64,000 bases of DNA from Mangrovivirga halotolerans (GTDB lineage Bacteria > Bacteroidota > Bacteroidia > Cytophagales > Cyclobacteriaceae), in contig NZ_JAPFQN010000007.1 in NCBI RefSeq assembly GCF_026241165.1, positions 62,001 to 126,000 of the forward strand. The letters run 5' to 3'. How positions within the stretch are numbered: position 1 is the first letter of the stretch; each line of letters starts with the position of its first letter. A model generated the notes under the pieces. The model saw only the letters and a program-made list of their open reading frames with translations, was not told the DNA's origin and did no database searches. This document shows, piece after piece, positions 1-8,293 of the stretch. Made by a program: the position numbers and the translations under genes.

Positions 1-2
1 CT

Positions 3-464
3 ATGTATCTTGCTACTAAATCTTTTATTGCAAGGGAACTTGATAAAAAAGAGCTTAAAATCAAGACAAATAATGCCGAAGCTGCTCTTCCAATTCGATT
101 ACAAGCCTTCGAAAGGATGACATTATTTTTAGAGCGCATATCTCCAGACAATTTATTCCCGAGGATTAACAGAAATGATCTGACAGCGGATGAGTTAAGA
201 TATGTTGCTATCAATGAGATAAGTAATGAATACCAACATAATCTGGCTCAACAAATCTATATGAGTGAGGATTCCTGGCAACAAATCAAAAATGCCAAAG
301 AATTTATGATTAGTTCAATTAATGATGCGGCCAGCCGTTGTGAAAAAAATGCGCCAGGGCTTGAACTTGCTAAAATTGTACTTAGTGAAAGTATGCAAGA
401 CGAAAGCAATCCGGTAATTTCTGCTATGATTACATTAAAAAATGAAATAAGGAAAATTTTTTAA
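3..464 (+). CDS. Hypothetical protein, probably 5'-truncated by the window edge
   Basis: The visible part is 153 residues of mostly helical, charged protein with a conserved-looking stretch around residues 29-52 (LPIRLQAFERM, LFLERISPDN). I recognise it only as a Bacteroidota-type hypothetical family; members as I recall them carry an N-terminal membrane helix before this region, and none is visible here. The first ATG is at base 3, so the real start is probably upstream of the window. It ends 2 bp before a lipoprotein gene on the same strand, which suggests one transcript with the next two genes. The function is unknown. Confidence 0.6.
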   Translation: MYLATKSFIARELDKKELKIKTNNAEAALPIRLQAFERMTLFLERISPDNLFPRINRNDLTADELRYVAINEISNEYQHNLAQQIYMSEDSWQQIKNAKEFMISSINDAASRCEKNAPGLELAKIVLSESMQDESNPVISAMITLKNEIRKIF

Positions 465-466
465 CC

Positions 467-1066
467 ATGAGAACAAAACATTTTAATATTCTGATAATCG
501 TATTGATATTAGTATTTACAGCTTCATGCGGTAAAAAATCTGACGATACAGCTGAGGACATGGTGAATTATGACTCAGTTTATACCCTTTATAATACTGT
601 AAAATTTAAATCTGACAGTAGCTGGGAAAATATGATCAGTGAAGATGAAAATAAGTTTGATCTGATGAACCAACTGATCACTAAAATGGAAGAAAATGGT
701 CTTGGAGCTGAAAAAGCTGAAGAACTGAAAAATAATCTTAAAGATCTTAAGGACTTACAATATTCTAGAGAAGAATTGAAAAGTTCAGAAAAAATAGATG
801 AATACGATTCAGCGACTGATGCATTTACTATGAAGCTGTTTGAAGCCGCTGATGAAATTAATCTGGAAGAAAAATCTGAAAATTCAGAAGCTCTTATGGA
901 TAGTATCGAAGCTGCTAACAACAACCGTTTAATGCTTCGCATTGACCATGATGTTCACACTAAAGTTTATAATGAGATCGTAATTGCATACCCTGATTCA
1001 ATTGCAGGAATTGAAAACGGCTCACAACCTGAAGAAAGAGGAGTATTTACTATTCCAACGGAATAA
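467..1066 (+). CDS. Putative lipoprotein of unknown function
   Basis: The 199-residue protein has a basic start, a hydrophobic segment at residues 7-18 and a lipobox-like FTASC with Cys at residue 21, so it is predicted to be exported and lipidated. The mature part is acidic, Glu/Lys/Asn-rich and probably all-helical. The C-terminal stretch (VHTKVYNEIV followed by YPDSIAGIEN) resembles the end of LemA-type helical proteins, but this is only a visual impression. It begins 2 bp after the preceding gene and is followed after 24 bp by a membrane-anchored receiver-like protein. No enzymatic motif was seen. Localisation is better supported than function. Confidence 0.65.
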   Translation: MRTKHFNILIIVLILVFTASCGKKSDDTAEDMVNYDSVYTLYNTVKFKSDSSWENMISEDENKFDLMNQLITKMEENGLGAEKAEELKNNLKDLKDLQYSREELKSSEKIDEYDSATDAFTMKLFEAADEINLEEKSENSEALMDSIEAANNNRLMLRIDHDVHTKVYNEIVIAYPDSIAGIENGSQPEERGVFTIPTE

Positions 1067-1090
1067 TAATTTGTACTAACCAGAGTTGTA

Positions 1091-1570
1091 ATGGGAATAA
1101 GCATGTTAACCACAAGACATCAGCCATTGGTTATAGGTGCTCATGAGGAGATGAAACTGGAACTCATAAAAATGCATCTTGAGGACAAAGGTTTCAGGAA
1201 AATCAGGACTTTTACTGAAAGTAATGAATTGTTAAGTTACCTGGATGACACTCGCCCCTGGGCTGTGGTAACTGACATTAATATTAAGGGATTAAATGGA
1301 ATTGATCTGATCAAACGAATCAGACAGAAATATAAGAATTTACCGATTTATGTTCTTTTTAAAGAAGGAACAAATGAAGTAATTATTAAAGAATCGATTA
1401 AGGCTGGTGCAGAAGGAGCAATCACTGCAAATGAAGAGGCAGGAGTTGAAATTGAAAAGAAACTAAGAAGTTATTATACCGGGCAGAGAAAAAAGGTAAA
1501 TGCTTTCTTCGGCTTGATTCTTTTGGCCATAATAATTGGTGTGATATTGTATGGAATATTTACTGCATAA
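1091..1570 (+). CDS. Degenerate response-regulator receiver with C-terminal membrane anchor
   Basis: The 159 residues show a receiver-like alternation of strands and helices over residues 11-125. Asp62 (in VVTDINIKGLNG) sits where the phosphoacceptor lies. Other hallmark residues are missing: the acidic pair after strand 1 is replaced by Gly-Ala (residues 16-17), the Thr/Ser after strand 4 by Phe90, and the Lys after strand 5 by Ala/Asn. A basic stretch (residues 126-136) precedes one hydrophobic helix at 139-157 that ends the protein, so it looks tail-anchored with the domain in the cytoplasm. It is the last gene of the trio and is followed by a strong hairpin. A pseudo-receiver role as a protein-binding module is inferred. 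Confidence 0.7.
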   Translation: MGISMLTTRHQPLVIGAHEEMKLELIKMHLEDKGFRKIRTFTESNELLSYLDDTRPWAVVTDINIKGLNGIDLIKRIRQKYKNLPIYVLFKEGTNEVIIKESIKAGAEGAITANEEAGVEIEKKLRSYYTGQRKKVNAFFGLILLAIIIGVILYGIFTA

Positions 1571-1571
1571 A

Positions 1572-1600
1572 AAAAGGGCACTCAATTGAAGTGCCCTTTT
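1572..1600. terminator. Bidirectional intrinsic terminator
   Basis: A perfect 11-bp inverted repeat (AAAAGGGCACT / AGTGCCCTTTT) around a 7-nt loop lies between two convergent genes. The A/T runs at both ends let it work as a Rho-independent terminator on either strand. Confidence 0.85.
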
Positions 1601-1616
1601 CAGTAGATTTACTTTA

Positions 1617-3344
1617 TCACACGATCTTATTCAATTCATCATTTACAAAAGACATTAATTCGCTGATATATTCAGATGAAAAATCAAATGAGACACCAGC
1701 AGCTTCGTATATCTCAGGTATACTTTTAGTATATCCCAGCTTCAAGGCATTTTTATAATTATTGAGCCCCTGCTTATTGTCTTCCTTAAAGTTTTTCCAA
1801 ACTGCAACAGCACCCAATTGAGCCATTCCATACTCAATATAATAAAAAGGCACTTCAAATAAATGAAGCTGTCTCTGCCATAGGTTTTTTCTATATTTTT
1901 CTAATCCTGACCAGTCCGTTACATTGTCGGCAAACTCATTAAATATTTTCACCCATTCCGCATCTCTTTCTTCGACAGTATGACCAGGATTTTCATAGAT
2001 CCAATGTTGAAACTTATCTATGGTGGCCACCCATGGTAATGTCTGGATTATTTGTTCTAGATGTTCTTTTTTTGCTCGCTTTAATTCTTCTTGATTGGTG
2101 AAGAAAATATCCCAATGATCCATGGTTAAAAGCTCCATTGACATACTTGCCAATTCAGCTACTTCTGAAGGCGTATGTTTGAAATCGGTTAATTCCAGGT
2201 CATTAGCCAGAAAAGAATGCACAGCGTGCCCTCCTTCATGTAAAAGAGTCACCATATCTCTCAATTTGGTGGTAGCATTCATGAATATAAAAGGAACCCC
2301 GGTTTCAGATAACGGATAATTATACCCCCCAGGAGCTTTACCTTTTCTGCTTTCAAGATCCAGATGCCCCATCTCTTTCATTCGAACCAGGCATTTACCT
2401 AAATAAGGATCAAGCTGGTCAAAAACTTTGATCGTTTTTTCAAGTAATTCTTCTCCTCCTTCAAAAGGCTTTAAAGGTGTATTCCCCTCCGGATCTACGC
2501 TCTTATCCCATGGCCTAAGAGGGTCGACATTAAGCGTTTCCTTTCGTCTTTCTGCCATTTTGTTTAATAATGGCACTACTTCTTTAGAAACAGAATCATG
2601 AAAAGCAAAACAGTCTTCAACCGAATAATCAAATCTACCCATTGCTGAAAACTTGTAATCACGGTAATTTTTAAACCCAGCATTTTTACCCATCTGATCT
2701 CTAAGGTTGATCAGATCATTAAAAATGTCATCAAGTTTCGACTTATCCTGAAGCCTCCTCTCGCTAATTTTTTTATAAACTTTCTCACGTAAATCACGAT
2801 CAGGACTCAATAGAAAATCACCTGCCTGCTGAAGTGTTAATTCTTCTCCATTAAGCTCAATTGTCATTGCCCCGGTGATCGATCCATATTCCTGTGATTT
2901 AGTCTGAGCCTTTGTCTGAAGTGGAATGTTTTCTTCCCTGAAGATCTTAATACTTTCCTTCATCCCTCTGGATAAAATAAAGTATGCTTTATCCTTTTCT
3001 ATCTTCTTAAGATATTCGCTTTCTACAGCTTTCTTATTAAGCTTATCAGAATAGGGGGAAATATGTGGTTGGATATTTTGAATGAAATTTTTATAATCTT
3101 CCACATACTCTTCATTGGATGTATCAGTAGTCATCCTTATATACCTCCACCCAAGGTTTTCCGAAATAACAGCTTCTAACTCACTTCTGTCTCGAAACCA
3201 TTTTCTCAAATCTTCTTCTGTTCCAATCTCTCTCTCAACCAGGTTGTCGAAAAATGGTTTTATTTCATCCCAGCTGTTTACCTTCAGTTCCTGTGGCAGG
3301 AAATATCTTCCAGGTTTATTAGTTGTATTCGTTGTATCAATCAT
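1617..3344 (-). CDS. M3 family oligoendopeptidase (PepF-like)
   Basis: A cytoplasmic zinc metallopeptidase of 575 residues that should hydrolyse oligopeptides. The zinc site is intact: HEGGH at about residues 369-373, with a glutamate in the following helix (around 397, in PSEVAELASMSMELL) as the likely third ligand. The C-terminal half also carries the Tyr/His-rich substrate region typical of M3 enzymes. No signal peptide is visible. I chose the ATG at 3344; a TTG nine bases further upstream would overlap the stop of the preceding gene. The gene lies 1 bp downstream of the oxidoreductase gene and is probably cotranscribed with it. Family assignment is firm, substrate range is not. Confidence 0.93.
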   Translation of the reverse strand: MIDTTNTTNKPGRYFLPQELKVNSWDEIKPFFDNLVEREIGTEEDLRKWFRDRSELEAVISENLGWRYIRMTTDTSNEEYVEDYKNFIQNIQPHISPYSDKLNKKAVESEYLKKIEKDKAYFILSRGMKESIKIFREENIPLQTKAQTKSQEYGSITGAMTIELNGEELTLQQAGDFLLSPDRDLREKVYKKISERRLQDKSKLDDIFNDLINLRDQMGKNAGFKNYRDYKFSAMGRFDYSVEDCFAFHDSVSKEVVPLLNKMAERRKETLNVDPLRPWDKSVDPEGNTPLKPFEGGEELLEKTIKVFDQLDPYLGKCLVRMKEMGHLDLESRKGKAPGGYNYPLSETGVPFIFMNATTKLRDMVTLLHEGGHAVHSFLANDLELTDFKHTPSEVAELASMSMELLTMDHWDIFFTNQEELKRAKKEHLEQIIQTLPWVATIDKFQHWIYENPGHTVEERDAEWVKIFNEFADNVTDWSGLEKYRKNLWQRQLHLFEVPFYYIEYGMAQLGAVAVWKNFKEDNKQGLNNYKNALKLGYTKSIPEIYEAAGVSFDFSSEYISELMSFVNDELNKIV

Positions 3345-3345
3345 T

Positions 3346-4428
3346 TTAATCAAATTCCAGTTTTACATCATCTGTTTCAGGATGACCTACACAAGTAAGC
3401 ACATATCCTTCTTCTAATTCCTCGTCCGTCAGAGCGTCACTATCTTCCATTGAAACTTTTCCGTTCAGGCACTTAGCCCTGCAAGCAGTACACATTCCAC
3501 TTTGGCAGCTAAAAGGCATATCAAGATCCATTATCAATCCTGCTTCAAGTATGCTCTGCCCGGGTTGAACCGTTACCTCATGTTCTTCATCATCTATAAT
3601 AACTATTACAGTTCTTTTAACAGACTGGTCAGTTTCAATTTCCTTTTTCTTTGCAGGAGTAAAGCTTTCTTTCTTAATGATATCCTTTGAAACATTAAGC
3701 TCTTCCAGTGCCTCTTCAACTTTTTCCATAAAAGGAGCCGGTCCACACATAAAATAATATGCGGGATCTTCCCCCCCCAGATCGTTCACAAGTTCAACAA
3801 GCATCTCTTTTGAAGGCAGCCCAGTTCTTGCGTTGAAATTATCAGATGGCTCCTCCAAAATATGACTGATGCTCAATCGGCTGTCATATTTTGCTAGCAT
3901 TTCTGTCCAGGCATTTTTAAAAATGATGGATTCCTGGTTTCTGTTAGCATAGATTAGTGAGACAGTTGAATTTGGCTCATCTTCTAATACCTGGGAGGCA
4001 ATACCCTTCAATGGAGTTATTCCACTTCCAGCTCCAAATAATACGATATGACGACCATTTGCTTGATCTGTCTCCACTGTAAAATGACCTTTGGGTTTCA
4101 TTACAGTAATTTCATCACCTACGTGAAGTGCTTCGTTTAGGTAATTTGACATCTTTCCGCCTTGTACTCTTTTAACAGTAACAGCAGGATATTCGTCGAT
4201 TTCTTTATAGGTGCAAAGTGAATAAGATCGCCTTACTTCTTCTCCATTTATATCACTAATCAAAGTTAAGAATTGCCCTGGCTTATAATCCATATCCGGA
4301 GCATTGAAAACGATAGTGATCGCATCAGGCGTTTCTTTTATAATATCTTTTACTGTCAGATCCACATAATCCGGACCTGAATGTTTTTTCTTTTTCTTTT
4401 TAAATAATCCAAATACCATATTGGTCAT
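3346..4428 (-). CDS. FAD/NAD(P)H reductase with C-terminal 2Fe-2S ferredoxin domain
   Basis: The 360 residues follow the PaaE/HmpX-type layout. An FAD-binding barrel carries the RSYSLC motif (residues 71-76), an NAD(P)-binding domain has GAGSGITP, and a plant-type [2Fe-2S] domain has Cys308, Cys313, Cys316 and Cys346 (C-x4-C-x2-C-x29-C). It should pass electrons from NAD(P)H to an oxygenase or a similar acceptor. No phenylacetate oxygenase genes are nearby, so the partner is unknown. The N-terminus carries a run of six lysines (residues 10-15). A -7 promoter box lies just upstream. An alternative ATG three codons later is possible. Confidence 0.9.
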   Translation of the reverse strand: MTNMVFGLFKKKKKKHSGPDYVDLTVKDIIKETPDAITIVFNAPDMDYKPGQFLTLISDINGEEVRRSYSLCTYKEIDEYPAVTVKRVQGGKMSNYLNEALHVGDEITVMKPKGHFTVETDQANGRHIVLFGAGSGITPLKGIASQVLEDEPNSTVSLIYANRNQESIIFKNAWTEMLAKYDSRLSISHILEEPSDNFNARTGLPSKEMLVELVNDLGGEDPAYYFMCGPAPFMEKVEEALEELNVSKDIIKKESFTPAKKKEIETDQSVKRTVIVIIDDEEHEVTVQPGQSILEAGLIMDLDMPFSCQSGMCTACRAKCLNGKVSMEDSDALTDEELEEGYVLTCVGHPETDDVKLEFD

Positions 4429-4444
4429 TAATTAATTATGGATA

Positions 4445-4452
4445 CAAAAATA
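4445..4452 (-). promoter_or_regulatory. Bacteroidota -7 promoter box
   Basis: TATTTTTG on the minus strand matches TAnnTTTG exactly, 17 bp before the oxidoreductase ATG. No clear -33 TTTG lies at 19-bp spacing, so the call rests on one element. Confidence 0.4.
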
Positions 4453-4472
4453 TAAAAATGATTTTTTACCGG

Positions 4473-5342
4473 TTAGTAAGTTACCGGAGAATCTGAAGGC
4501 AAAACTATGATAAGGTCAGCTTTCCCTTTGTTTTCCTCATTTAATTCTGCAAGGTTGTCTTGAATTACTACCTCAACAGTGAAAACGGAAATATCAGGGT
4601 TTATGTTTGTCAAAAAGCCAACGATTCCTTCAAATTTGGTTGAATGAAAAGACCCATTTAGATGAAAAACCTTTTTTACTCCAGAATTTAGAGCATTGGA
4701 AATTATTGTGGCCATTGTATAATCTTTGATAGCCTGGGCTTGAACAAAGAATTCCATGTTCATACCATGCCCTCCCATATTTTTGATCTGATCATAGGTT
4801 ACATAATCCTGAGGCAAATCAAAATTTGATTGAGGAAGGTATATCGAAGGAATCTCAAGCTTAGACAGAGAATCTAATCCTACTTTTGCAGTAATGGATG
4901 CATACCTTCGGGGTACATTTGTTGCCAATAACTGAATATCGTTTTCTATACAATAGTTTACCAGTGGGGCATAATCAGTTTCATAATTTGGCCATATGTG
5001 AGTTACATCCTTTAGCTTTTCAGCTTTTATTATACCTCTCGATAATTCATTCAGGAAGATTTGCTGATCGGTCTCAAACATTTCAAAACCTGCGGCCAGG
5101 CCATCTTCAGGAAGTAATTTTAATATTTGAAGAGACAACCAATGAGATACAGCCTGATTGTGTAACTCTCCAAAGAAAACCACATCGGAACTTTTAATAT
5201 TTTCTACTTTATCACTGATTTTAACCTGATTGCCGTTACTATCGTATGCTTTAAAAAGTTCAAATTGATATTCCTGTGAAAAAGCAGAAAAGGAAAAAAA
5301 AGATATTGATACAAGAAATAGTGCTAACTTAATTGATCTCAT
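4473..5342 (-). CDS. ChaN family protein, secreted (Tiki/ChaN fold)
   Basis: The 289 residues begin with a clear signal peptide (hydrophobic residues 6-20, cleavage near FSQ-EY). The rest matches the ChaN family: FFGELHN at about residue 55, GFEMFETDQQ, and a histidine near the C-terminus in LNGSFHSTKF. ChaN proteins bind haem or act in iron uptake in proteobacteria; the related Tiki fold includes metal-dependent peptidases. No lipobox Cys is present, so it should be periplasmic or soluble. Its start overlaps the end of folB by 14 bp, which implies cotranscription. I see no neighbouring haem-transport genes, so the role is inferred from family only. Confidence 0.8.
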   Translation of the reverse strand: MRSIKLALFLVSISFFSFSAFSQEYQFELFKAYDSNGNQVKISDKVENIKSSDVVFFGELHNQAVSHWLSLQILKLLPEDGLAAGFEMFETDQQIFLNELSRGIIKAEKLKDVTHIWPNYETDYAPLVNYCIENDIQLLATNVPRRYASITAKVGLDSLSKLEIPSIYLPQSNFDLPQDYVTYDQIKNMGGHGMNMEFFVQAQAIKDYTMATIISNALNSGVKKVFHLNGSFHSTKFEGIVGFLTNINPDISVFTVEVVIQDNLAELNEENKGKADLIIVLPSDSPVTY

Positions 5343-5697
5343 CCCGATTTCTTTTCATTGTAACTCTGGCTCGTTGGCACACACCACCGATCGGCGGATT
5401 GAATTTTGAGATGCTGACTTCTACAGAAGTGGACTTTGCAAAACGGGTAAATACACTATCGATTATCCGTTTACAGATGTGTTCAAGCAATTTTGAGGGA
5501 ATGTTGATTTCGTCCCGGATTATTTTATATAGATCTTCGTAATCTAACGTCTCTGCTAATTTATCATGCTCTGCAGCATCTCTGAAATTAACTTCTACCG
5601 TAATATCTACTGAATACTTATTTCCGATACGTCTTTCCTCATCATAATAGCCATGATAAGCGAAAAACTCTATTCCTTCTAATGATATAAATCCCAT
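5329..5697 (-). CDS. folB: Dihydroneopterin aldolase
   Basis: FolB cleaves 7,8-dihydroneopterin to 6-hydroxymethyl-dihydropterin and glycolaldehyde in folate synthesis. At 122 residues it has the family length. FFAYHGYYDEER near the N-terminus holds the conserved tyrosine/glutamate active-site region, TLDYEDLY follows mid-protein, and the conserved C-terminal lysine is in ISKFNPPIGG. I chose the ATG at 5697, giving MGFISLEGIEF; a TTG two codons earlier overlaps the DivIVA stop. Only 2 bp separate it from the DivIVA gene upstream, and it overlaps the ChaN-like gene downstream by 14 bp. No other folate gene is nearby. Confidence 0.93.
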   Translation of the reverse strand: MGFISLEGIEFFAYHGYYDEERRIGNKYSVDITVEVNFRDAAEHDKLAETLDYEDLYKIIRDEINIPSKLLEHICKRIIDSVFTRFAKSTSVEVSISKFNPPIGGVCQRARVTMKRNRDEIN

Positions 5698-5699
5698 TA

Positions 5700-6662
5700 T
5701 CAATCCAGATTATCAAAAAATGACCCTTCACCAGAATCATTTTGATCAGATGATACTCTGCTTTTTCTTTCTTTTTCAGCTTTGGCCTTTTTCTCTTCCT
5801 GCTCCTTAATCAATTTAGCCGCTTCAGCTTTTTTTCGTTCTTCAGCTTCCTTAAGTCTCAGGAGCTCTTCCTCTTTTTTCTTCGCTACCTCAGCCTCTTC
5901 TTTTTGTCTTTCTGCTTCCAATCTTAATCGCTCAGCCTCTTCCTCTATTGCTTTCCGTTCTTCTTCAAGCTTTCTGGCTACAGCTTCATTATCACTTTCA
6001 GGGTTACCAGCAGAGTCATCAGGCTTAAATTTTGTATTCTTTGTGCCTCCTTCTGAAGAAAGAACATCTCTGATGATGTCATTTGCAGGCCTTAGAGACC
6101 TGACCTCTTCCTTAGCATCTCTAATCGCCTTATCAATATCCTTTTCACCACTTTGTTCTATTCTGGATACCTTATTGGCAATTTCATTTGAGATGGATTT
6201 GATCTCGGTTAACAGATCATTTTTATATCCTTTGAGAATGCTGTAATTTTTCTCCAGCTTACGCAGCTCTTCCAGCATATCATCAAGAATGTATTTAGCT
6301 TTATTTTCAGCATCGATAAGGTAATCTTTCGCCTTTCCTTTTGCCTCATTGATAATAGATTCAGCTTTCCACTGTGATTCGCGAACATTAAGGTCTGCCT
6401 GCTTGTTAGCCTGCTCTATGACGTTGGCTCCGGTATCTTCGGCTGTCTTAAGGGTTTTGAAAAGTGATTCTTCCACCTCCCTTAATTTTTCCACCTCCTT
6501 CTCGGACGTCTGAAGTTTGATCCGCAGTTCGCGGTTTTCTTCAATTACCTTCTCCCATTCCTGAGAAAGTGAAAGTAAAAACGCCTGTACCTCTTCTTTG
6601 TCATATCCCCTGAGCTTTTTCTCAAAAGTCTTCTGGCGTATTTCTAATGGTGTAACTTTCAT
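5700..6662 (-). CDS. DivIVA domain-containing coiled-coil protein
   Basis: The first 60 or so residues match the DivIVA N-terminal domain (MKVTPLEIRQKTFEKKLRGY, then DKEEVQAFL). A long coiled coil runs to about residue 190. A linker follows, and residues about 225-295 are an almost continuous Glu/Lys/Ala/Arg helix that may form a single charged alpha helix. DivIVA proteins recognise curved membrane at poles and septa in Gram-positives; the role in Bacteroidota is poorly defined. At 320 residues it is longer than most because of the tail. It is followed 2 bp later by folB. The gene is cytoplasmic, with no membrane segment. Confidence 0.88.
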   Translation of the reverse strand: MKVTPLEIRQKTFEKKLRGYDKEEVQAFLLSLSQEWEKVIEENRELRIKLQTSEKEVEKLREVEESLFKTLKTAEDTGANVIEQANKQADLNVRESQWKAESIINEAKGKAKDYLIDAENKAKYILDDMLEELRKLEKNYSILKGYKNDLLTEIKSISNEIANKVSRIEQSGEKDIDKAIRDAKEEVRSLRPANDIIRDVLSSEGGTKNTKFKPDDSAGNPESDNEAVARKLEEERKAIEEEAERLRLEAERQKEEAEVAKKKEEELLRLKEAEERKKAEAAKLIKEQEEKKAKAEKERKSRVSSDQNDSGEGSFFDNLD

Positions 6663-6710
6663 CCGCGATCTATTAAAAATTATAAAAAATCAAATAATCA
6701 ATATTAACTA

Positions 6711-7616
6711 TTATAGAGATAATTCCCAAATAGAAACAATTCTATCATCACCGGCAGAGACTACCAAATCAGTTTCAGGCAGCCATAAAAGCTTGTTTAC
6801 TGAAGTTCCATGCCCTGCATGTCGTACCTTATCGATAACTTTTAAAAGTTTCATTTCTGATGCATCCCAGACTTTAATGGATTTATCCATACTAGCCGAT
6901 ACAAAATATTTAAAATCCGCTCTATAGGCAAGATTATTAATTGTGTACATATGTGCCACAACTTCTTCTTGTAGTTCATATCCCTCTAGAGCATCCCATA
7001 CCTTGATTTTCGCATCCCTTCCTCCACTAATCAATTTATCCCCTTCTTCTGAATACTCAACGGTAAACACTGAATTGTCGTGTGCCAAATACGAATAAAG
7101 ACACTCAAAATCTTCCAAAGAAAAAATTCTAATGTGATTATCACTATATCCAACTGCCATTTCTCCTCTTTTTTCAGAAATAGAGATAGCTCGTACACTT
7201 TTCTGAGATTCTTTTATAGTTTTCACTACCGAAAGATTATCTCCATCTATAATGAAAATCGTCCCATCGGCGTCTCCCACTATAAAATTGCCCTGAAAAG
7301 ATTGAATATCAAAATATGCGGCTGAAGATAATTTCAAAGATCCAATTTCTTTTTTACTTTGAAGATCAACAATGTGTATTCCTTCAAAATTTTCTCCTAT
7401 TACAAGGCGATCCTCATTTTTATGTAAAGCATATACAGATCTGTTGACCTTAGCTATAAGCTTTCCTTTGTCGGGATCTCTTATATCCCATTCAGCAATC
7501 ATTCCATCTCCACCCGACGATACGAACCGATGGCCGTCTCCCAGATCTTCAAGTGCATAAATACAATCTTTATGGCCCTTAAATGTGTGAACTTTGGATA
7601 CTTGAACTTTCGACAT
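6711..7616 (-). CDS. Cytoplasmic seven-repeat WD40 protein
   Basis: The 301 residues contain seven WD40-like repeats, recognised by GH...D and IKVWD/IVSIWEL endings, enough to close one seven-bladed propeller. No signal peptide, membrane segment or enzymatic domain is attached, so it is likely a cytoplasmic scaffold. I chose the ATG at 7616 (MSKVQVSKVHTFKGHKD). A longer reading frame starting with TTG at 7655 would begin inside a -7 promoter box and overlap the divergent gene. It is followed after 48 bp by the DivIVA gene on the same strand; a link to cell-pole or division functions is only suggested by position. Confidence 0.88.
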   Translation of the reverse strand: MSKVQVSKVHTFKGHKDCIYALEDLGDGHRFVSSGGDGMIAEWDIRDPDKGKLIAKVNRSVYALHKNEDRLVIGENFEGIHIVDLQSKKEIGSLKLSSAAYFDIQSFQGNFIVGDADGTIFIIDGDNLSVVKTIKESQKSVRAISISEKRGEMAVGYSDNHIRIFSLEDFECLYSYLAHDNSVFTVEYSEEGDKLISGGRDAKIKVWDALEGYELQEEVVAHMYTINNLAYRADFKYFVSASMDKSIKVWDASEMKLLKVIDKVRHAGHGTSVNKLLWLPETDLVVSAGDDRIVSIWELSL

Positions 7617-7642
7617 TAATTTTAATTTATTATTCTGCTCAA

Positions 7643-8293
7643 ATGTCAGACACAAATGTAAAAAATATAGGTAAGAACTCTTTTCTGTTTATCAGACTAT
7701 TAGATGATTTAAACAGCAATGATCACGAATCAGTCAATTCATCCAATGATCAAATAATTCTTTCCTCACTGAAAACTACGCAAAGGAAAAGAGAATGGTT
7801 AACTATAAGAAACCTTTTATTTGAAGCTTGCAGTAAATTTGATATAAAATATTCACCTGTAATAAAAGATGAATATGGTAAACCACACCTCCCGGGTTTT
7901 AAAGGAGGCATAAGTTATACCCATTCTAAAACCCAGGCTGGTTTGCTTATACATCCTCATGCATCTGTAGGAATAGATATCGAAAAGCCCAGAGAGCAAT
8001 TATACAGGGTTGAAAATAAATTTTTAACCAGTGAGGAAAAAAATATCTATTGTGAAAATCTCGAATTAATGACCCTTGCCTGGTCAGCAAAAGAATCTAT
8101 ATACAAAGCTTACGGTAGAAAAAGCCTTTCATTAAAAGATGATATTGATCTGATCAGAATTGATTACAATAAAGGCATCATTACAGCTCGGATTGTAAAA
8201 GGAAAAATGAGTGAACTAATGAAAGTACACTTTTTCTTCAGCAATGATGAAATTGTAACTTATACAATCAGGGAAAAAGCAGATCCTTTTTAG
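7643..8293 (+). CDS. 4'-phosphopantetheinyl transferase superfamily protein
   Basis: This enzyme should transfer the phosphopantetheine arm of coenzyme A to a carrier protein. The 216-residue protein carries the two Sfp-type signatures: SVGIDIEKPRE (about residues 110-120) with the Mg-binding Asp/Glu, and WSAKESIYKAYG (about 151-162). Its length fits the Sfp/HetI type rather than the short AcpS type. The start at 7643 leaves a 26-bp gap to the divergent WD40 gene; a longer frame from 7583 would run through that gene's start. Its stop overlaps the convergent neighbour by 4 bp. No polyketide or peptide synthetase genes are near, so the carrier target is unknown. Confidence 0.9.
   Translation: MSDTNVKNIGKNSFLFIRLLDDLNSNDHESVNSSNDQIILSSLKTTQRKREWLTIRNLLFEACSKFDIKYSPVIKDEYGKPHLPGFKGGISYTHSKTQAGLLIHPHASVGIDIEKPREQLYRVENKFLTSEEKNIYCENLELMTLAWSAKESIYKAYGRKSLSLKDDIDLIRIDYNKGIITARIVKGKMSELMKVHFFFSNDEIVTYTIREKADPF
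7653..7660 (-). promoter_or_regulatory. Bacteroidota -7 promoter box
   Basis: TACATTTG on the minus strand matches TAnnTTTG exactly and lies 36 bp before the WD40 ATG. It falls within the first codons of the divergent gene. No clear -33 element was seen at 19-bp spacing. Confidence 0.35.

Noticed and set aside
589-942. A 117-residue minus-strand frame opposite the lipoprotein gene
   Set aside because: Serine-rich mirror of a Glu/Asn-rich gene, with no promoter or neighbour support.
4468-4488. CCGGT/ACCGG inverted repeat at the end of the ChaN-like gene as a terminator
   Set aside because: Only 5 bp of stem and followed on the coding strand by A rather than T residues.
5782-6246. A 154-residue serine-rich open frame on the plus strand opposite the DivIVA gene
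   Set aside because: It is the mirror of the Glu/Lys-rich codons of the DivIVA tail. It has no start context or family resemblance, and the minus-strand gene explains the sequence.
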